From the NCBI GenBank assembly GCA_014925825.1, contig JACGCK010000001.1:1488001-1552000 (forward strand): 64,000 bases of DNA, in the 5' to 3' direction. The notes beneath the pieces were generated by a model that ran no database searches, was not told the DNA's origin, and saw only the letters and a program-made list of their open reading frames with translations. Each line of letters opens with the position of its first letter. Positions within the stretch are counted from its first letter, which is position 1. Position numbers and translations under genes: made by a program. This DNA is from Pholiota molesta. Its lineage: Eukaryota; Basidiomycota; Agaricomycetes; Agaricales; Strophariaceae. Shown here piece after piece: positions 21,197 through 33,589 of this stretch.

Positions 21197-22813
21197 ATGG
21201 ACTCTACGACGGCCCATTCTCAGACTGGATGGTGTTTGACACTCATTCTTGTCTTTCTCTTTCTCCCTCCTGCCTTTGGTTCACACGAAGGGGTTCAGTC
21301 CGGATTCAAGCATCACACCCAGAGGCGGCCGGAAACCCAGTTCAAGCTTGCAGTTTCAAAACTACACTCTGATGAATTGCAAACGCTGTCTCCCCTCAAT
21401 ATCAATTTGTCCCCTCCATTTGGTTCCGACGAGCCACTTCAGCCAATTTCAGGAGTTTCACGACCACTTCTCATCTTTCCTGATACCGATGCTCCTCAAC
21501 CTCAAGAACTTTCTCTACCACCATCTGCGAAAATCTCAATGGAAGATCAATCTCCTGATAAAATGCTTGTGATGGGTTATTACCCTGATTGGCTTGGTTC
21601 GACATTTCCTCCACAGCGAGTTGATTTCGAACGCTTTGATTGGATAGATTTTGCCTTTGCAGTACCAGACGCCGATCTTACCTTAGGCTGGGACGATCCG
21701 GCCGCAGCACAGCTTCTCAAAGATTTAGTATTCGGGGCGCACAAGGTGGGGACTAAAGTCAAGTTGAGCATCGGCGGATGGACAGGAAGCAAGTAAGGTA
21801 TTATAATCATTTCCCACTTTTATTATGCTTACTGGTTGTCGAGGCATTTCTCATCCGCTGTTGGGTCAGATACAAGCAGGATGTCATTTGTCAATAACAT
21901 CGTCGCAGCGTATCAATCTTTCGCGGTAGATGGCATTGAGATCGATTGGGAATATCCTGGCAGACAAGGCGCTTCGGGAAATAATTTTCTTTCCACCGAT
22001 TCTGCAAACTTTCTCTCTTTCCTCCAGCTCCTACGCTCGACTTTGCCGTCTGCTGCTCGCATCAGTGTTGCTGCCGAGGCTGTGCCATTTGCAGATGACG
22101 AAGGCGACGCGATGGTAGATTTATCAGGATATGCTGAAGTCCTGGACTGGGCTTTGATTATGAATTACGACGTATGGGGTTGTAAGTAGAAAATCATAAC
22201 ATTTTCTATTTCGAAACTAAGTTACTTATGAACAGCTTCATCTAAACCTGGCCCAAATGCTCCGCTTTATGACGCCTGCAACAATTCAACACAACCCAAT
22301 GCGAATGCTGTGGCAGCATACAATGCCTGGACTGCAGCAAACTTCCCCGCTAGCAAACTTGTGCTTGGACTGCCATCTTATGGTTACATATCTTCATCGA
22401 CCGCAACGCACCTTCGAACACGGTTCAAATCGAAGAAGAAGAAAAAGAAGAATTCGAAGAGTTCCGCTTTCGTTAGAGTCGTAAGTTCGGATGGCGGTTC
22501 CGACCATCAAGTGCAGTTTCGGGAACTAGTCGAGCAAGGAGCCATTGTAAGATCAACCAATGCCTACGATGGGACGACCGGAGCATTTATAGGAAGTGGA
22601 GGTTTTGAAAGAATGTGGGATAGCTGTTCTGACACTCCATACCTGCGCTCCATTACGTCCAGGCAGATCGTAACCTACGATGACCCGGAATCGTTGGGAA
22701 TGAAAGCTGCGTTTGCGAAGGGAGTAGGAATGCTTGGTGTAAACCTGTTCGACATTCATGGTGATTCCGAGCAATGGGACCTTATAGATTCGGTCAGAAG
22801 ATCGATTCTTTAA
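21197..22813 (+). CDS. GH18 chitinase, secreted
   Basis: Three exons (21197-21792, 21844-22181, 22236-22813) give 503 residues. The N-terminus has a hydrophobic signal segment (WCLTLILVFLFLPPAFGS, about 12-29), then a Pro/Ser linker before the barrel, which starts at MLVMGYYPDWLG. GH18 signatures are KLSIGGWTGS (about 189-198) and the catalytic segment DGIEIDWEYPG (228-238), where E235 is the proton donor. The usual DxxDxDxE pattern reads D-G-I-E-I-D-W-E, so the first internal Asp is Glu while the Asp next to the catalytic Glu is kept. Further barrel blocks: WALIMNYDVWG, KLVLGLPSYGYIS, MLGVNLFDIHGD. A lysine run lies at about 378-383. The enzyme would cleave chitin beta-1,4 bonds in the cell wall or outside. 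All frames are intact. Transcription may be affected by the KDZ insertion 350 bp upstream. Confidence 0.93.
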
Positions 22814-23377
22814 CTGAAATATTCCTGTCTTACGGTACCCGACATATTATATCCTTGGTCTTGGGGGCTGGCAGACTTGTGGCAGACAACTTAAAAAGCA
22901 ATGAAGTCAGTCCAAACACTTGATAAATACCATTCGTATGTTGAGAATCATAGGGCATTAGCGGGCTACGAATACTAAAGCCTATTATGTATAGTTTTTT
23001 TTTTTGGTATGTAGCCGCAGTACTTATGCCAAACCTCTACAGCCTATAGGTTCACTCTGATTGCTGGAAAAGGAAGGACATGAGTCGGAATGACGTCGTT
23101 GAGTAATGACCGCATATGGCAATTGAATCTGTCCATTCTTGGCACGCAACGTAATTACAAAAAAATTGCTGATGATTGCCCAATTGGATTTTTTTCAGCG
23201 AGATGCGCCGACTCTTTCCCTCGAAACACCAGTTTTCCACTCGCTGCCACAGAACACATTGATTGGGAGAACACATTGACGCGTTTCACAGTGTGTATTT
23301 TCACATCTGACCCATGCTTGAGAAGGCTGAACGCTTAAAAGTAGCACTAGGCGGTAGCAGATTTGTCGCAGATCTCT
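22814..23377. other. Intergenic
   Basis: About 560 bases between chitinase and the zinc-ribbon gene on the same strand. It contains a T9 run near 22992. No gene or repeat recognised. Confidence 0.45.
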
Positions 23378-26300
23378 ATGGTCGCAGCATCATCAACGCA
23401 GAACAATGTACCGGCGGCTTCTATATGCTCTGGAAAGAATTGCAAAAGGACCTTGAGCTCTGGACCTTTCAAAGGCAACCTTTGTGACCAATGTACGACC
23501 AAGGTGCGATCGCGTCGAAGTATGTTAAACAAAGCAGATATGCATGTCGACGCTCTACCGGAGGGTTCTGGTGGAAAGCAGACACGATCTAATACGACTG
23601 GAGGATCTTTACCTCTGGCTGTGAGTAACTTGTTTCATCGTATCCTCCTTTGCTAGAGCTATAATTTCGTATTCTAGGATTTACCGTTAAAGATACCCTC
23701 TCAGACTGATAATACGGTTAAAACACGTCTTCCACAACCTCAAAGATCTTCCTTCGCAATACCTTACCAGACGCTGACAGCTCTGGATCCAAGTGCTGCC
23801 ATTGCCGCAAATTCCAATGATCTGCCTTCATATCATTTCAATTCTCGTGGCGAAATCATCAACTTTACGCATTCTGGAGTCAGAGCGGAAGTTCCCCACA
23901 TCGCTAGGAATATTGAAGTAAGTCGTTTTCAAAGTAGTGTGCCATACAGTTTGTGCTGAAGCCAAGTCTGGAACCAGCAATTCAATCGCGACCAACAACC
24001 TGAAATGATGCCAAAGTGCAGTCGATGTCACTGCTCTATGCCAGGATATTTTTTAGGCGATATGTGCCCAAATTGTCGCGTCGACATATCTATTATGTCG
24101 AGAACCACAGGTCTTACCAATGTGATAACGCCTGTTAGTGTTCAACCCATGATACCAACTTCCATTCATGCTACTTGTAATGCAACGCCCGATGCTGGCA
24201 AAGTTTCCTTGACTGTCCGTATCTTATTTTGCTTCTTCGATTTTCCGCTCACATGGAATTTTAAGGACATCCAAAGTAACGTGGACGATGACGGAGATAT
24301 GGATATCGACAATCTTGAACTTACATATCCTGCTGTACGTATCTATATACCTATCCTTGACCTGCAACAACAAAGCTAAATCTCATACAAAAGAGTCCGA
24401 ATATGGACCAGGTGGAACCTTTGGAGGCTGAGAAGCCAAGAACCCATATAGAACGTATGCTCCCGGAGGCAGGGTCTTCATCGAGAACCCCTGATCAACC
24501 AGGTCCTTCCAAACGCCAAAAAGCATCACATCTGGAGGTTATCGACATCTCAAGACCATCAACACATCCACGTCCGAGGAACGCTGTTGAGCCCTTGGGC
24601 ATACCCAACCTGAAGGGTACCAGATCGACTGTAAGTGTTTCAAGTCACGACCTTGCGGGCATCGGGTTAAACTCCTTCGTTCTCAGCCTTTTCGTTCTCT
24701 TAAACTCTGCGCCACGGCCAATTGTACTGGTATTATATCCGCTGATTCGTCGCTACTCGATGTTTAAGCTGTGTCAGAAATGACTGGAAATCCAAAAGAT
24801 CGAAGTTATCCGAACCAACCACGCAGATCCATATTGCCACAACCTCAAAGGGGATACTCAAAGGACAAGACCAAGTATCTCCAGTATGGAGAAAGAAATT
24901 GAAGGCCGTTACTTGGGCGGATGAAATTACAGATGTGGACGATGTTAAGAATAACAAACCTGCCAATTCGGCCTCTGATCAGCTCACCAAACTTGAACCC
25001 CCTACACTTCTGCCAAGTAGTCCTGCTAGTTCTCAGAAGAGTTTGGCATCGAAGATCCGGCTCATAGTCAATCTTCCACCTAGTGACCCAATTGTGGAAT
25101 CCCTTCCTTCCAAAGGACAACATGCGGACAGTGTATCCAGCCCTATCCCTTCAAATTTGTCTAAGGAGGAAATCGCGGGTTGGGATAGTGATTTAACCGA
25201 GCTCTCCGACATAGCAGAAGATGCCGACTCGACGTGTGGATCAACTTCCGAATCTGAAGTAAATGTTGTGAGTTGCGATTTTTGTTCCCCTTGCTTTCTC
25301 AACTACTCATACCTGCGCTTTTGCAGTGTTCACCTTCAACATCCAGTGGTTTGAAGATTCGTATTCCGCCGCGTCCAGATGGCGCGTATACACGGAATTG
25401 TGCATCACCCCGTTGTAAACAGGTTTTGGCTACCAAATACCGGTGGAAATCTTGTGTAATGTGCCGCGCTCAAAGTCGAGATTATCAACGCAGGCGACAA
25501 AACATCCAAGGTAGACACACGCGGTTGGATCAAGAACTCTTGGAGGCTCAAAATATGGGCACACCTCTTTCTGGTGTATGTTTCAATGCGGTGTAGCTTT
25601 ATGTCGAGGTCATCTCATTGCCTCTGAACAGGATCTTCACAAACAAGACCGAGAAATGGAAGAGGACCCGGTAGAGCTGGTTCCTGGCGCTCGCCTTTGT
25701 TCTATTCGCAACTGTACATACGTTATTCCTCCAGTTGAAGAATATCGCTGGAAAATGTGCGCCTTGTGTCGCTTGCGTCGGCGAGAAAAAAAGAGGCAAG
25801 ATCGCCTGAATGAGAGCACGAAAATTTCTGCTGGTCAAATGGCGACCGTTTCGATTCAAAAGACGATTGTGCGCATTAATTGTTTTTCTATTGTTAAGGT
25901 TATTAACATGATTTATCTATTTACGAACACAGAATAATCTTCCTCTCCGACGTGGACCACGGCCTGCAGGTAGATGCCAGAGCATTGATTGTGGAATGAT
26001 GATCGTAGATTCCAAATCATACCAATGCAAACAATGCATTGCAAGGCGTAATTGGCTCATGAATCAAAGTGGGGGCAGCCCAAACACGCGAGGGCTTACA
26101 AGGAGGCGCCAGTATATCGAAAAAGTAAGCATATACATGACATACCTTCAATATCCAAGAGAGCGAACAATTGACTTCGCCATTAGCCTCGAAGGTCATC
26201 TCCATATCCACACTTCAAGTGCTTTTCTGCGTTGCTATTGGAGTTCAAAAACCGTCTCGCTGGATTCCTTCAAGCGCAGTCTATCTTCTGTCTTTTTAAG

Positions 26301-26734
26301 CAGATGAAGGATGCAAATGCACTGTTCGCCTTTGATGGCGAATTTTCCATTGTCGCCCTTGACTTTGACCTTATTAAACGCAAGGATGAGGTCGATAGCC
26401 AAGCCATGAAATACAGGAGAGAAATTGAACATGTTGGCCGAATCAAATTCAAGTGAGTCACTTTTATCATCTTCGTGGTTGTAAATCTCAAATGTGAATT
26501 GATTCCAGCCCTAAGAGATTAGTTTCCATTCTGGAAGGCGGAGGCATAGCCATTCGATTTGTTTCCGTATATTCGGTGCCAGTCCTACGGGCAACTGTGT
26601 GCGACAACAAGACTGTCATCAATACCGTTTCAAAGGATATGCAATGTGAATTGGAGATAGCCAGCGTACCTGATGATTCACATCGATTTATTCCTGGTCA
26701 AAGAACAATTATACGTTTCCGTCTGCTTGGATAA
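23378..26734 (+). CDS. Protein with five Cys4 zinc-ribbon-like modules, function unknown
   Basis: A multi-exon gene (about a dozen exons), ATG at 23378 to TAA at 26732-26734. Five modules share C-x4-C ... C-x2-C: CSGKNC...CDQC (about 23440-23490), CSRCHC...CPNC (24020-24080), CASPRC...CVMC (25400-25465), CSIRNC...CALC (25705-25770) and CQSIDC...CKQC (25975-26035). Modules 3 and 4 share a YRWK motif before the second Cys pair, and modules 3-5 are followed by an Arg-rich stretch (RDYQRRRQ, RRREKKRQ, CIARRNW). Between modules 2 and 3 lies a disordered acidic and Ser/Pro region with GWDSDLTELSDIAEDAD. The C-terminal domain has FDGEFSIVALDFDLIKRKDE, RRLVSILEGGG-like and HRFIPGQRTIIRFRLLG segments. 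I do not recognise the family. Zinc-dependent nucleic-acid or protein binding is an inference; there is no signal peptide. Confidence 0.7.
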
Positions 26735-26899
26735 TGAATTGATAGTGGCCCTTGATTTTTGTCTTGCGCTATTTTATACTATATATATTTTTGCAATCCA
26801 ACTTTACGATAGTCAACATGCTAAATTCCCATCATATCTATACCACCTCAGACAGCTCGCTGAAGATACTAGTCGTTGGGCGATTAAGGCAATGGGCTG

Positions 26900-27880
26900 T
26901 TAGAGATCAAATAAATCGTCGTTGTCGTCGTTCTGCCTTCGGGAAGCCACCTTGTAAACAGGATCCAGGACAGTTCCCTGTTGTTTTAGAAGAACACCTG
27001 TCTGCTATTGAGAATTCATGAGTGCAAAATAATGTCCTAAGCATACCTGATTGTGCTAGCCGTAATTCAAGGACTGCCGTATTGAAAGAGTCTTCATTGC
27101 CCAACTCTTCAAAACCAACTAGTCTAAAAAGCATCATTTGAGCCGGATACTTGGGTATACACCAATAAAACCCTACCTATCCTTTGCTATTCCATCAACA
27201 AAGCATATGACGCAAGGTAAAACCTTGATGGATAGTTTTTCCACCAGCCAAGGGATATTCTCCACAAAGACTCGGATAAACCGCGTCTTAGAGTATTTTG
27301 GTGCTAGTTTCTGAAGTAAAAACATCAGTCAGATAAAATAACATACTAATATGGCGACGAACAGCAAGGTGCTTATCCATGATTTCGCATCGTTGGAATT
27401 TGGAATGGTAGAAGTGGATGACGCAGCGAGACTCATGCCTAGAAAAATAGGGTGAGTACCGATGAGGAGAATGAACAGGCAGGTCGGTGGACTCACGCAC
27501 TCACTCGCACAACCTCCTTTTCGTCTGTAATCTCGCTATAAGTGCCATAGTGATTCTCTTGCATATGTTTCATACGCTCCATCCTGCGTCGCGTGGCATA
27601 AGTTATTCCATGAACTTTGAATAATTATCTCAAAGAAAGTACCTTACTCTGTCTTGAGCACCCGCAGCCCGTGCTCTCGTACCGATGCATGCGTATCGTT
27701 CTCTATCTCCTCTTCTAGCTCAGCAAATAGAGCATCGTCGTCGTCATCAGAATCGTGTCTTGATCGATTGGGATTATTGGATTCGACAAGGCGAGCAGCG
27801 AGGGAGGCGGCTTTAGAATTACTGCAAGCATTGTTTGGAATGCTTTCAAATAGGATTTGGCAAGAGGCTCACCTCGACAT
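26900..27880 (-). CDS. TXNDC9/phosducin-like thioredoxin-fold protein
   Basis: Seven short exons can be joined. The ATG at 27880 gives an 8-nt first exon (27873-27880), spliced to 27821 downward, reading MSSNSKAASLAARLVESN. Then come the acidic DDDDDALFAELEEEIEND, MERMKHMQENHYGTYSEITDEKEVV, RCVIHFYHSKFQRCEIMDKHLA, LAPKYSKTRFIRVFVENIPWL, KLSIKVLPCVICFVDGIAKDR, LVGFEELGNEDSFNTAVLELRLAQSG and finally VLLKQQGTVLDPVYKVASRR with an acidic DDNDDLFDL end. This matches the TXNDC9 (APACD) family, related to phosducin-like proteins, which modulates the CCT chaperonin folding actin and tubulin. The thioredoxin active-site CxxC is absent (FQRC), as usual in this family, so redox catalysis is unlikely. It shares a 215-bp divergent promoter with the Dom34 gene. 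Confidence 0.88.
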
Positions 27881-28095
27881 ATCGAAGAGCAAAGTCTAAG
27901 ATACCAGGGATACGTGCGACGACTGTGGATGGACCAAGCAAGATGAGGTAGAAGAGGCTGAGATGGAAATAGATTGTCTGATCATTTGCACTCGCACAAA
28001 TGGAGCGGCTTCAAATGGGTTTTCTTTCTCTCTCCATTATCAGTCCCGTTCTCTCTCACTTACAAACTATTCATTCCATCTCCAAAACCTAATAC
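27881..28095. promoter_or_regulatory. Divergent promoter TXNDC9-like / Dom34
   Basis: 215 bp between the two ATGs. Pyrimidine-rich on the + strand just before Dom34 (TTTCTTTCTCTCTCC near 28021-28035), a usual fungal core-promoter context. No defined factor site is claimed. Confidence 0.4.
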
Positions 28096-29690
28096 ATGAA
28101 GCTAGTCAACAAATTCGTCGATAAACATGGCGCTGTAAGTCCCTGCTTCCACTCCTTGATATTCGTGGGGTTGATCCCTAATAACAGGTTGTCTAGGGAC
28201 ATGTTACATTGCGTCCAGAGGATGATGAAGATATGTGGCATCTCTATAATCTCATCCAAGAGGGAGATCTAGTTCGCGCCCCTGCTGTTCGGTATGTGCA
28301 TTTCCCGACCAGTTCCCGACCATGTTAATCAGCATTCCTCATCCATCATATCTGTAGCCGCATTACCAGTACATCTGCAACTGGATCAACTGAGTCTCAT
28401 CGCGTTCGCTTAAATCTGACACTCCAAGTTAAGAAGGTGGTCTTTGCCCCTGCAGGAACTCCTGCAAACCAAGAAGGCGGCAGTGGTGGTGATCAAGACG
28501 ATCCAGCACAATCGGCTGTTCTCCACATCGTTGGCCCTGTCACCTCTGAAAATCCCCATGTCAAACTTGGCGCTTATCATACTTTGGATATAGAAGCCTT
28601 CCGCGATGTTCGCATAGAAAAGGAGGAAGGCTGGGACAGCATTGCCTTGGGACGCGTTGAAGAGGCTACCGTACCTGGAAGAGGGGCGGAGGTGGCTGCA
28701 GTGGTCTGTGGAGAAGGCATTGCTGCGTTTTGTTTGCTTTCAGAGCATATGACTTTGGTTACCCATCGGTTGACTGTATCTATTCCTCGAAAATCGTCGA
28801 CGACCGGCGCGTCCCAGCATGACAAGGGCATGTCCAAATTCTACGCTGCCTTATTCGATTCCTTCCTTCGCCATATCCCCTACGGAAATGTATCTCTCAA
28901 GGCCATTGTCATTGCGAGTCCAGGGTGGGTTAGAGACGCAGTTTTTGACTATATTGTAACCGAATCCTTGAATCGAGGGGACAAAATCCTACACAAGGCA
29001 ATAAAGGAGAAGGGCATAAAGGTGCATATATCTAGCCCACATGTGCATAGCCTAGTGGAGGTTCTAAGGAGTCCGGAGGTGCGTAAATTCCTCTCAATAT
29101 GTTTGCATTAATTCATCAGGATTATCTAGATTGCACACCGACTAAAAGAAACTAAATATGCAAGAGAAGGAATAGCTCTTGACAAGTAAAGTGATGTCTT
29201 AAACCTTCCTCTAACGTCCTCATAATTTTGCAGGTTTTTCAAAATGCTGGGCAATGATGAAATGCGAGCCTGGTATGGACCTGATCATGTACGATTAGCA
29301 GGAGATCGAGGTGCAATCGGAACTCTATTGATATCTGACAACCTATTTAGGTAAGAAACGCTGTCCTCGGCTTAACAAAAAACTAATGGAAATCTTCTAT
29401 AGATCAAGCGATCCAGCCACAAGGAAAAACTATGTCACTCTTGTAGAAGATGTACAGCATAAAGGCGGTGAAGTGGTTATCTTCTCCAGTATGCATGAAT
29501 CAGGTCAACGTGAGTATTATATTGCTTTGCCAGTTCATTTTGTTCATGCCATGGATCAGAACTCAACCAGTTGACCGGTATTGCTGCTATTTTAACATTC
29601 CCACTTGATGTCGAAGTGGTGGAAGCTGAGGAACGGGAGGCAGCAGAGGAAGAACGACAAAAACAGCTGGAGGCAGTTGCAGAGGGGTGA
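28096..29690 (+). CDS. DOM34: Dom34/Pelota ribosome rescue factor
   Basis: About six exons from the ATG at 28096. The N-terminal Sm-like domain reads [13 protein letters not shown], then [34 protein letters not shown] and [14 protein letters not shown], with [10 protein letters not shown]. The central domain follows with [39 protein letters not shown] and [16 protein letters not shown]. The C-terminal eRF1_3-like domain has [47 protein letters not shown] and [17 protein letters not shown], then an acidic tail ending AVAEG. Dom34 with Hbs1 splits stalled ribosomes in no-go and non-stop decay. It lacks the GGQ motif of eRF1, as expected. An insertion after VVFAPAG (Gly/Asp/Gln-rich, about 20 residues) lengthens the N-terminal domain. 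Confidence 0.93.
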
Positions 29691-29879
29691 TGTCATCGTG
29701 TCATTGGTCACTCAAATGCCGTCACGTTCTCCTTTCCGATCGTTGCCCCTCATCGCTCAGGCCACATCATAAGCGTAAATGGTTTATAAACATACTTGCA
29801 GTCCATGAATTACATCTCAAACCTTCTTCATTACCCCAACACAGTCAGAAAGATACCTTTCTGCCCATTAATCACCAGA

Positions 29880-32102
29880 ATGACAAAGTCAAAACGCAGC
29901 ATCTCAATGGCTGAGGATCTTCCTACTAAGCGTGCACGGCTGGTGGCGCCTTTCAGTCCTATCAAAATTGCAACTGCAGCAGCAGCAGCAGCCGTTGACG
30001 GCGATACCCCCTTTTCTCAACTAATCAAACTTGTGTCTGTTTGTGTCAAGACGCCTCAGAAAGGAAGATCTATTGTGTTCTGGATGCGAATGGGCGACCT
30101 CAGAAGTGAGTTTCTATCATGACACTGTCAGATTCTTCTTTGACCGTTGGTAGTCAAGGACAATAGGGCTTTGAGTCGCGCCTCTGAGCAAGCACAAACA
30201 CAAGGGCTCCCTCTCATCGGTTTGTTCGTGATTAGTCCGCAGGATTACATTGCCCATGATACAGGTTTTCGGAGGATCGACTTTATTCTCCGCAATTTGC
30301 GAATCTTAAAGGTATTGTTATCTTTGATTGGTGATGGATGCTTCTTCATTGTTGATTTTTTGCTCTTAGAAAGCATTTTCTGACCTTCATATTCCACTAC
30401 ACATCATTTCTCAGTCTCTTCGGAAAGACGTGCCTTCTTTCGTTTGTCTTTCTGTGAAGATTACGGCGCGCGAAATCTTTATGCAAATATGGAGTATGAA
30501 GTTGACGAACTGCGACGTGATATCAAAGTATATAGATTAGGGCTTGAAAGAGGCATTCAGGTTCATTACGAACATGATAAATGTCTCGTCGATCCAGGAG
30601 TTTTGGTTACCAAGCAAGGCAAAGCATACGCAGTAAGTCCATGTCAGATGATCCCAAGCCTTCTTTCTTTAACCATAAACATCTACCATTAGGTCTATTC
30701 ACCTTATCAGAGGAACTGGCTTGCTACTCTTAATGCCAGTATCCCTTATTACCTTGAAGACTGCCCAATTCCAAAGGCCAACAAAGAGTCCATCAGATCA
30801 TCGGGACCATTTTCTTCTCTGTTTGATACATCGATCCCAACCTTGAATGGATTTGAACTGGAAGAAGAAGATCGAGATAAAATGAGAGAAATTTGGCCCG
30901 AAGGTGAAGACGCTGCGGCGCATGTGCGTCTATTCCCTTTATTCCCCATGATTGATGCTCAGTGTTGTCATCGGTTCAGATCCTGGATAGGTTTTTGAAG
31001 ACCAAATCGCGGCCCTCGCAAGTTGGGGCAGTTGATCCACTCTCTGCTGGTTCAGAGATATGCGTCAAACACAACCGCATTGCGAACTACGAGAATGCGA
31101 GAGACAGGGCTGACAGCGATACTACAAGTCGTCTCAGGTACTTGACTATATTCAGTATCTAATATCATCCTCATTTTTACGGCCTCACAGTGCATACTTG
31201 ACTTCAGGAGTGATATCGGTTCGCGCATGCGCCAGGGCGACCATGCTCATGCTAGGCGCCAACAAAATAGAAAGCAACAAGACATCTGGCATAGGACGAT
31301 GGCTTCGGGAACTCGCCTGGCGCGATTTCTATGTGAACATCCTCGTGTCCTGTCCTCGGGTTTCTATGGGTCGCCCGTATCTCGAACAGTATTCGGAAGT
31401 CGTCTGGGAGAACCATCAAGTGCCTCAAGATTCTGGCAAAGGACAAGCAGTCAATGATGAAGACGACGGCGAAATACTCAAGCGATGGAAGGCTGGGATG
31501 ACTGGTGTTCCCATCGTCGATGCTTCAATGCGATGCATCAATGAAATGGGATGGGTCCATAACCGCGCTAGGATGATCACTGCAATGTATCTGACTAAGG
31601 ATCTCATGATTGATTGGAGAGTTGGAGAGCGGGTGCGTTATTATTGCCATATATGCTCACTTGACTGGCTGATATACCATACATAGTATTTCATGGAGAA
31701 GCTGATTGATGGAGACTTGGCCTCCAATAATGGCGGGTGGCAATGGTGCGCGAGCACGGGGGCTGACCCATGTCCGTATTTTCGAATATTCAATCCATAT
31801 ACACAGAGCTTGAAGGTATGCGCCCCCTTTACATTGTTTCATATCATATTCACAATGTTCTAGGTCGACCCGACTGGAAACTTTATTAAGCATTGGATAC
31901 CAGAGCTAAGGAAGCTGAATGGTCCGGGTTTGTGTCATTGTTCTATCCGTGTTTATGAGCCTTCATCTGACGGCCAAATACAGATTTGTACAACCCATCG
32001 GCCACGCTGGCGGACAAATTGGGGTATCCGCGTCCCATTATTTCCCACAATGAAGCGCGAGTGAGAGCTCTCCGACGATACAAGAACCCTGGAGAGGAGT
32101 AG
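29880..32102 (+). CDS. PHR1: Class I CPD photolyase
   Basis: About nine exons, ATG at 29880 to TAG at 32100-32102. The N-terminus is basic, with an Ala run. The antenna domain begins [19 protein letters not shown]. The FAD domain has [121 protein letters not shown], then [13 protein letters not shown] and the final [18 protein letters not shown]. This is the class I photolyase pattern, including the NNGGWQW and [17 protein letters not shown]/substrate-binding segments. The enzyme reverses UV cyclobutane pyrimidine dimers with blue light. An in-frame upstream ATG at 29805 could add an Arg/Lys-containing leader, perhaps for mitochondria; the start is therefore uncertain. Confidence 0.93.
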
Positions 32103-32437
32103 TAGACAGGATGCCATTGTCGGATGTGTACGTATATTTATGCACAAAGATGTCGCCAAACACGCTAGTGATGTGCAAACAAGTAACAATCTGCATGGCA
32201 AACACCTGCCATATAAGGGAATTTTACCTTGAATTTCTGTGGATTGGGACGTGCATTGTGGCCTCAAGGCATTGTAGTGGATGCTTTAAAAGGAAGCCAT
32301 CCTGAACGATGTATCCCCAGCATCTCACTCTACTGACTGCTCACCCCGCCAACTTCTCTCTATCTTCACTTCAACCCACTTGCTCGTCACCGAAAGCACT
32401 TTGATTAGTTGCTCATCTCCGTGCCGTATCATCTGCA
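32103..32437. other. Intergenic
   Basis: 335 bases between the photolyase stop and the small Ser-rich ORF. Pyrimidine-rich just before 32438, which would suit a fungal promoter. No other feature. Confidence 0.4.
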
Positions 32438-32680
32438 ATGTCTGCCCGCTCATACTCTGCCTTCCCAACCACTTCCTCCGCCACCCCATCTTTCAGCCTC
32501 TTCGTTCCATCCACTGGTGCATCTTCGCGTGAGACGCACGATATGTACTCAGAGCTGGGATTCCTAATCCGCCCCGCTAACAAGCGTGCCTCGTGTGCAT
32601 CCATCAAGTCGAATGTCTCCTCGACTTCCTCGACCAAATCAACCAAGTCCTCTTTCAAGAATTGGCTTGCCGGTCTCTGA
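32438..32680 (+). CDS. Small Ser/Thr-rich protein, 80 residues
   Basis: An uninterrupted ATG-started frame, MSARSYSAFPTTSSATPSF to FKNWLAGL. Its Ser/Thr-rich halves flank a less biased centre (MYSELGFLIRPANKRASCASIK). The upstream pyrimidine-rich tract and the clean frame in a gap between genes support it; there is no homolog I can name. It lacks a signal peptide and a CaaX end, so it is not an evident pheromone precursor or effector. It could be a chance ORF. Confidence 0.4.
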   Translation: MSARSYSAFPTTSSATPSFSLFVPSTGASSRETHDMYSELGFLIRPANKRASCASIKSNVSSTSSTKSTKSSFKNWLAGL

Positions 32681-33589
32681 GCAATACCCCACCCCACGGG
32701 CTTGCGCATCATGTCTCCAAATAAGCGCCGTGTGCGCTGCCGTATTTGGCACACCGGAGTTCTTCTGCACCGCCGAGGCTTTGGCTCATCGCGCCCTACA
32801 GAATCTCCACAATCTTCCATGTCGCAACCTTTTCGTATCTACCGAACGGTCTGCTTCATCGAGCTATTCAGGCTAACGCAAATGCTGTCGATCTTAAGCA
32901 TCCAGCGTGACCCAGCGCCTATGAGGAACAATTTCTTCGGTGCAAACCACAGCTCAGAACGCCCAGCAGGGCACTCAAAAAGAGGACATGGATGCCTCTA
33001 CTACCTTTATTCCCCTTTTGGTTGGTATATACTTCGTATGAACATTCAGCATTGGACATTCTTATTTATTAGCGCTTGGACTCATTATTCCATTAGCGCT
33101 CGGACTCGCTCCCCCTGACTTGGACTTTATTATATCTAATAAACACCTGTATCTATGTGGATTACCACTATATATATTTAGAGTCAATTGACTGAATTGA
33201 ATTTATACTGTTATTTATTTCTGCTCATTGCTCAGTAAGTACTTGCAAAGAATCTGTATGACTTCAAAATTCTGTTCAAATTTTGGAGTACATAACGATC
33301 GCGGAAACATGAAATGAAAGTATGCTATCATGATACCATATGATGAGGATTGTTGAAATCCGAATACTACAGATACAACACACGCAAAGATCCTGCTTCC
33401 CAATATGAAGCACTTCGCGGGCCATAACGCAGCATCATGCCCCTTCTCTTCGGGTGATGGCCACAAGCCATCAATCGGATATTATCGCCACAAGCACGGA
33501 ACGGTCAAGGCAACATAAATCGTGGTGGAGTTAGTTGCCATAAGTTAACCAGATCGCGAACGCTGTTGAAGCGGAAAGATACAGGACGT
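32681..33589. other. Intergenic, 3' side of methionine synthase
   Basis: About 900 bases. ORFs at 32702-33118 and 32586-32876 overlap the small Ser-rich gene's 3' side in other frames and have no motif. It probably holds 3' UTRs. Confidence 0.45.

Noticed and set aside
23378..26734. TET/JBP oxygenase or another KDZ-linked DNA-modification gene near the transposon
   Set aside because: I looked for the double-stranded beta-helix HxD...H...R signature and found none in this gene or elsewhere in the element; the gene is also outside the TIRs.
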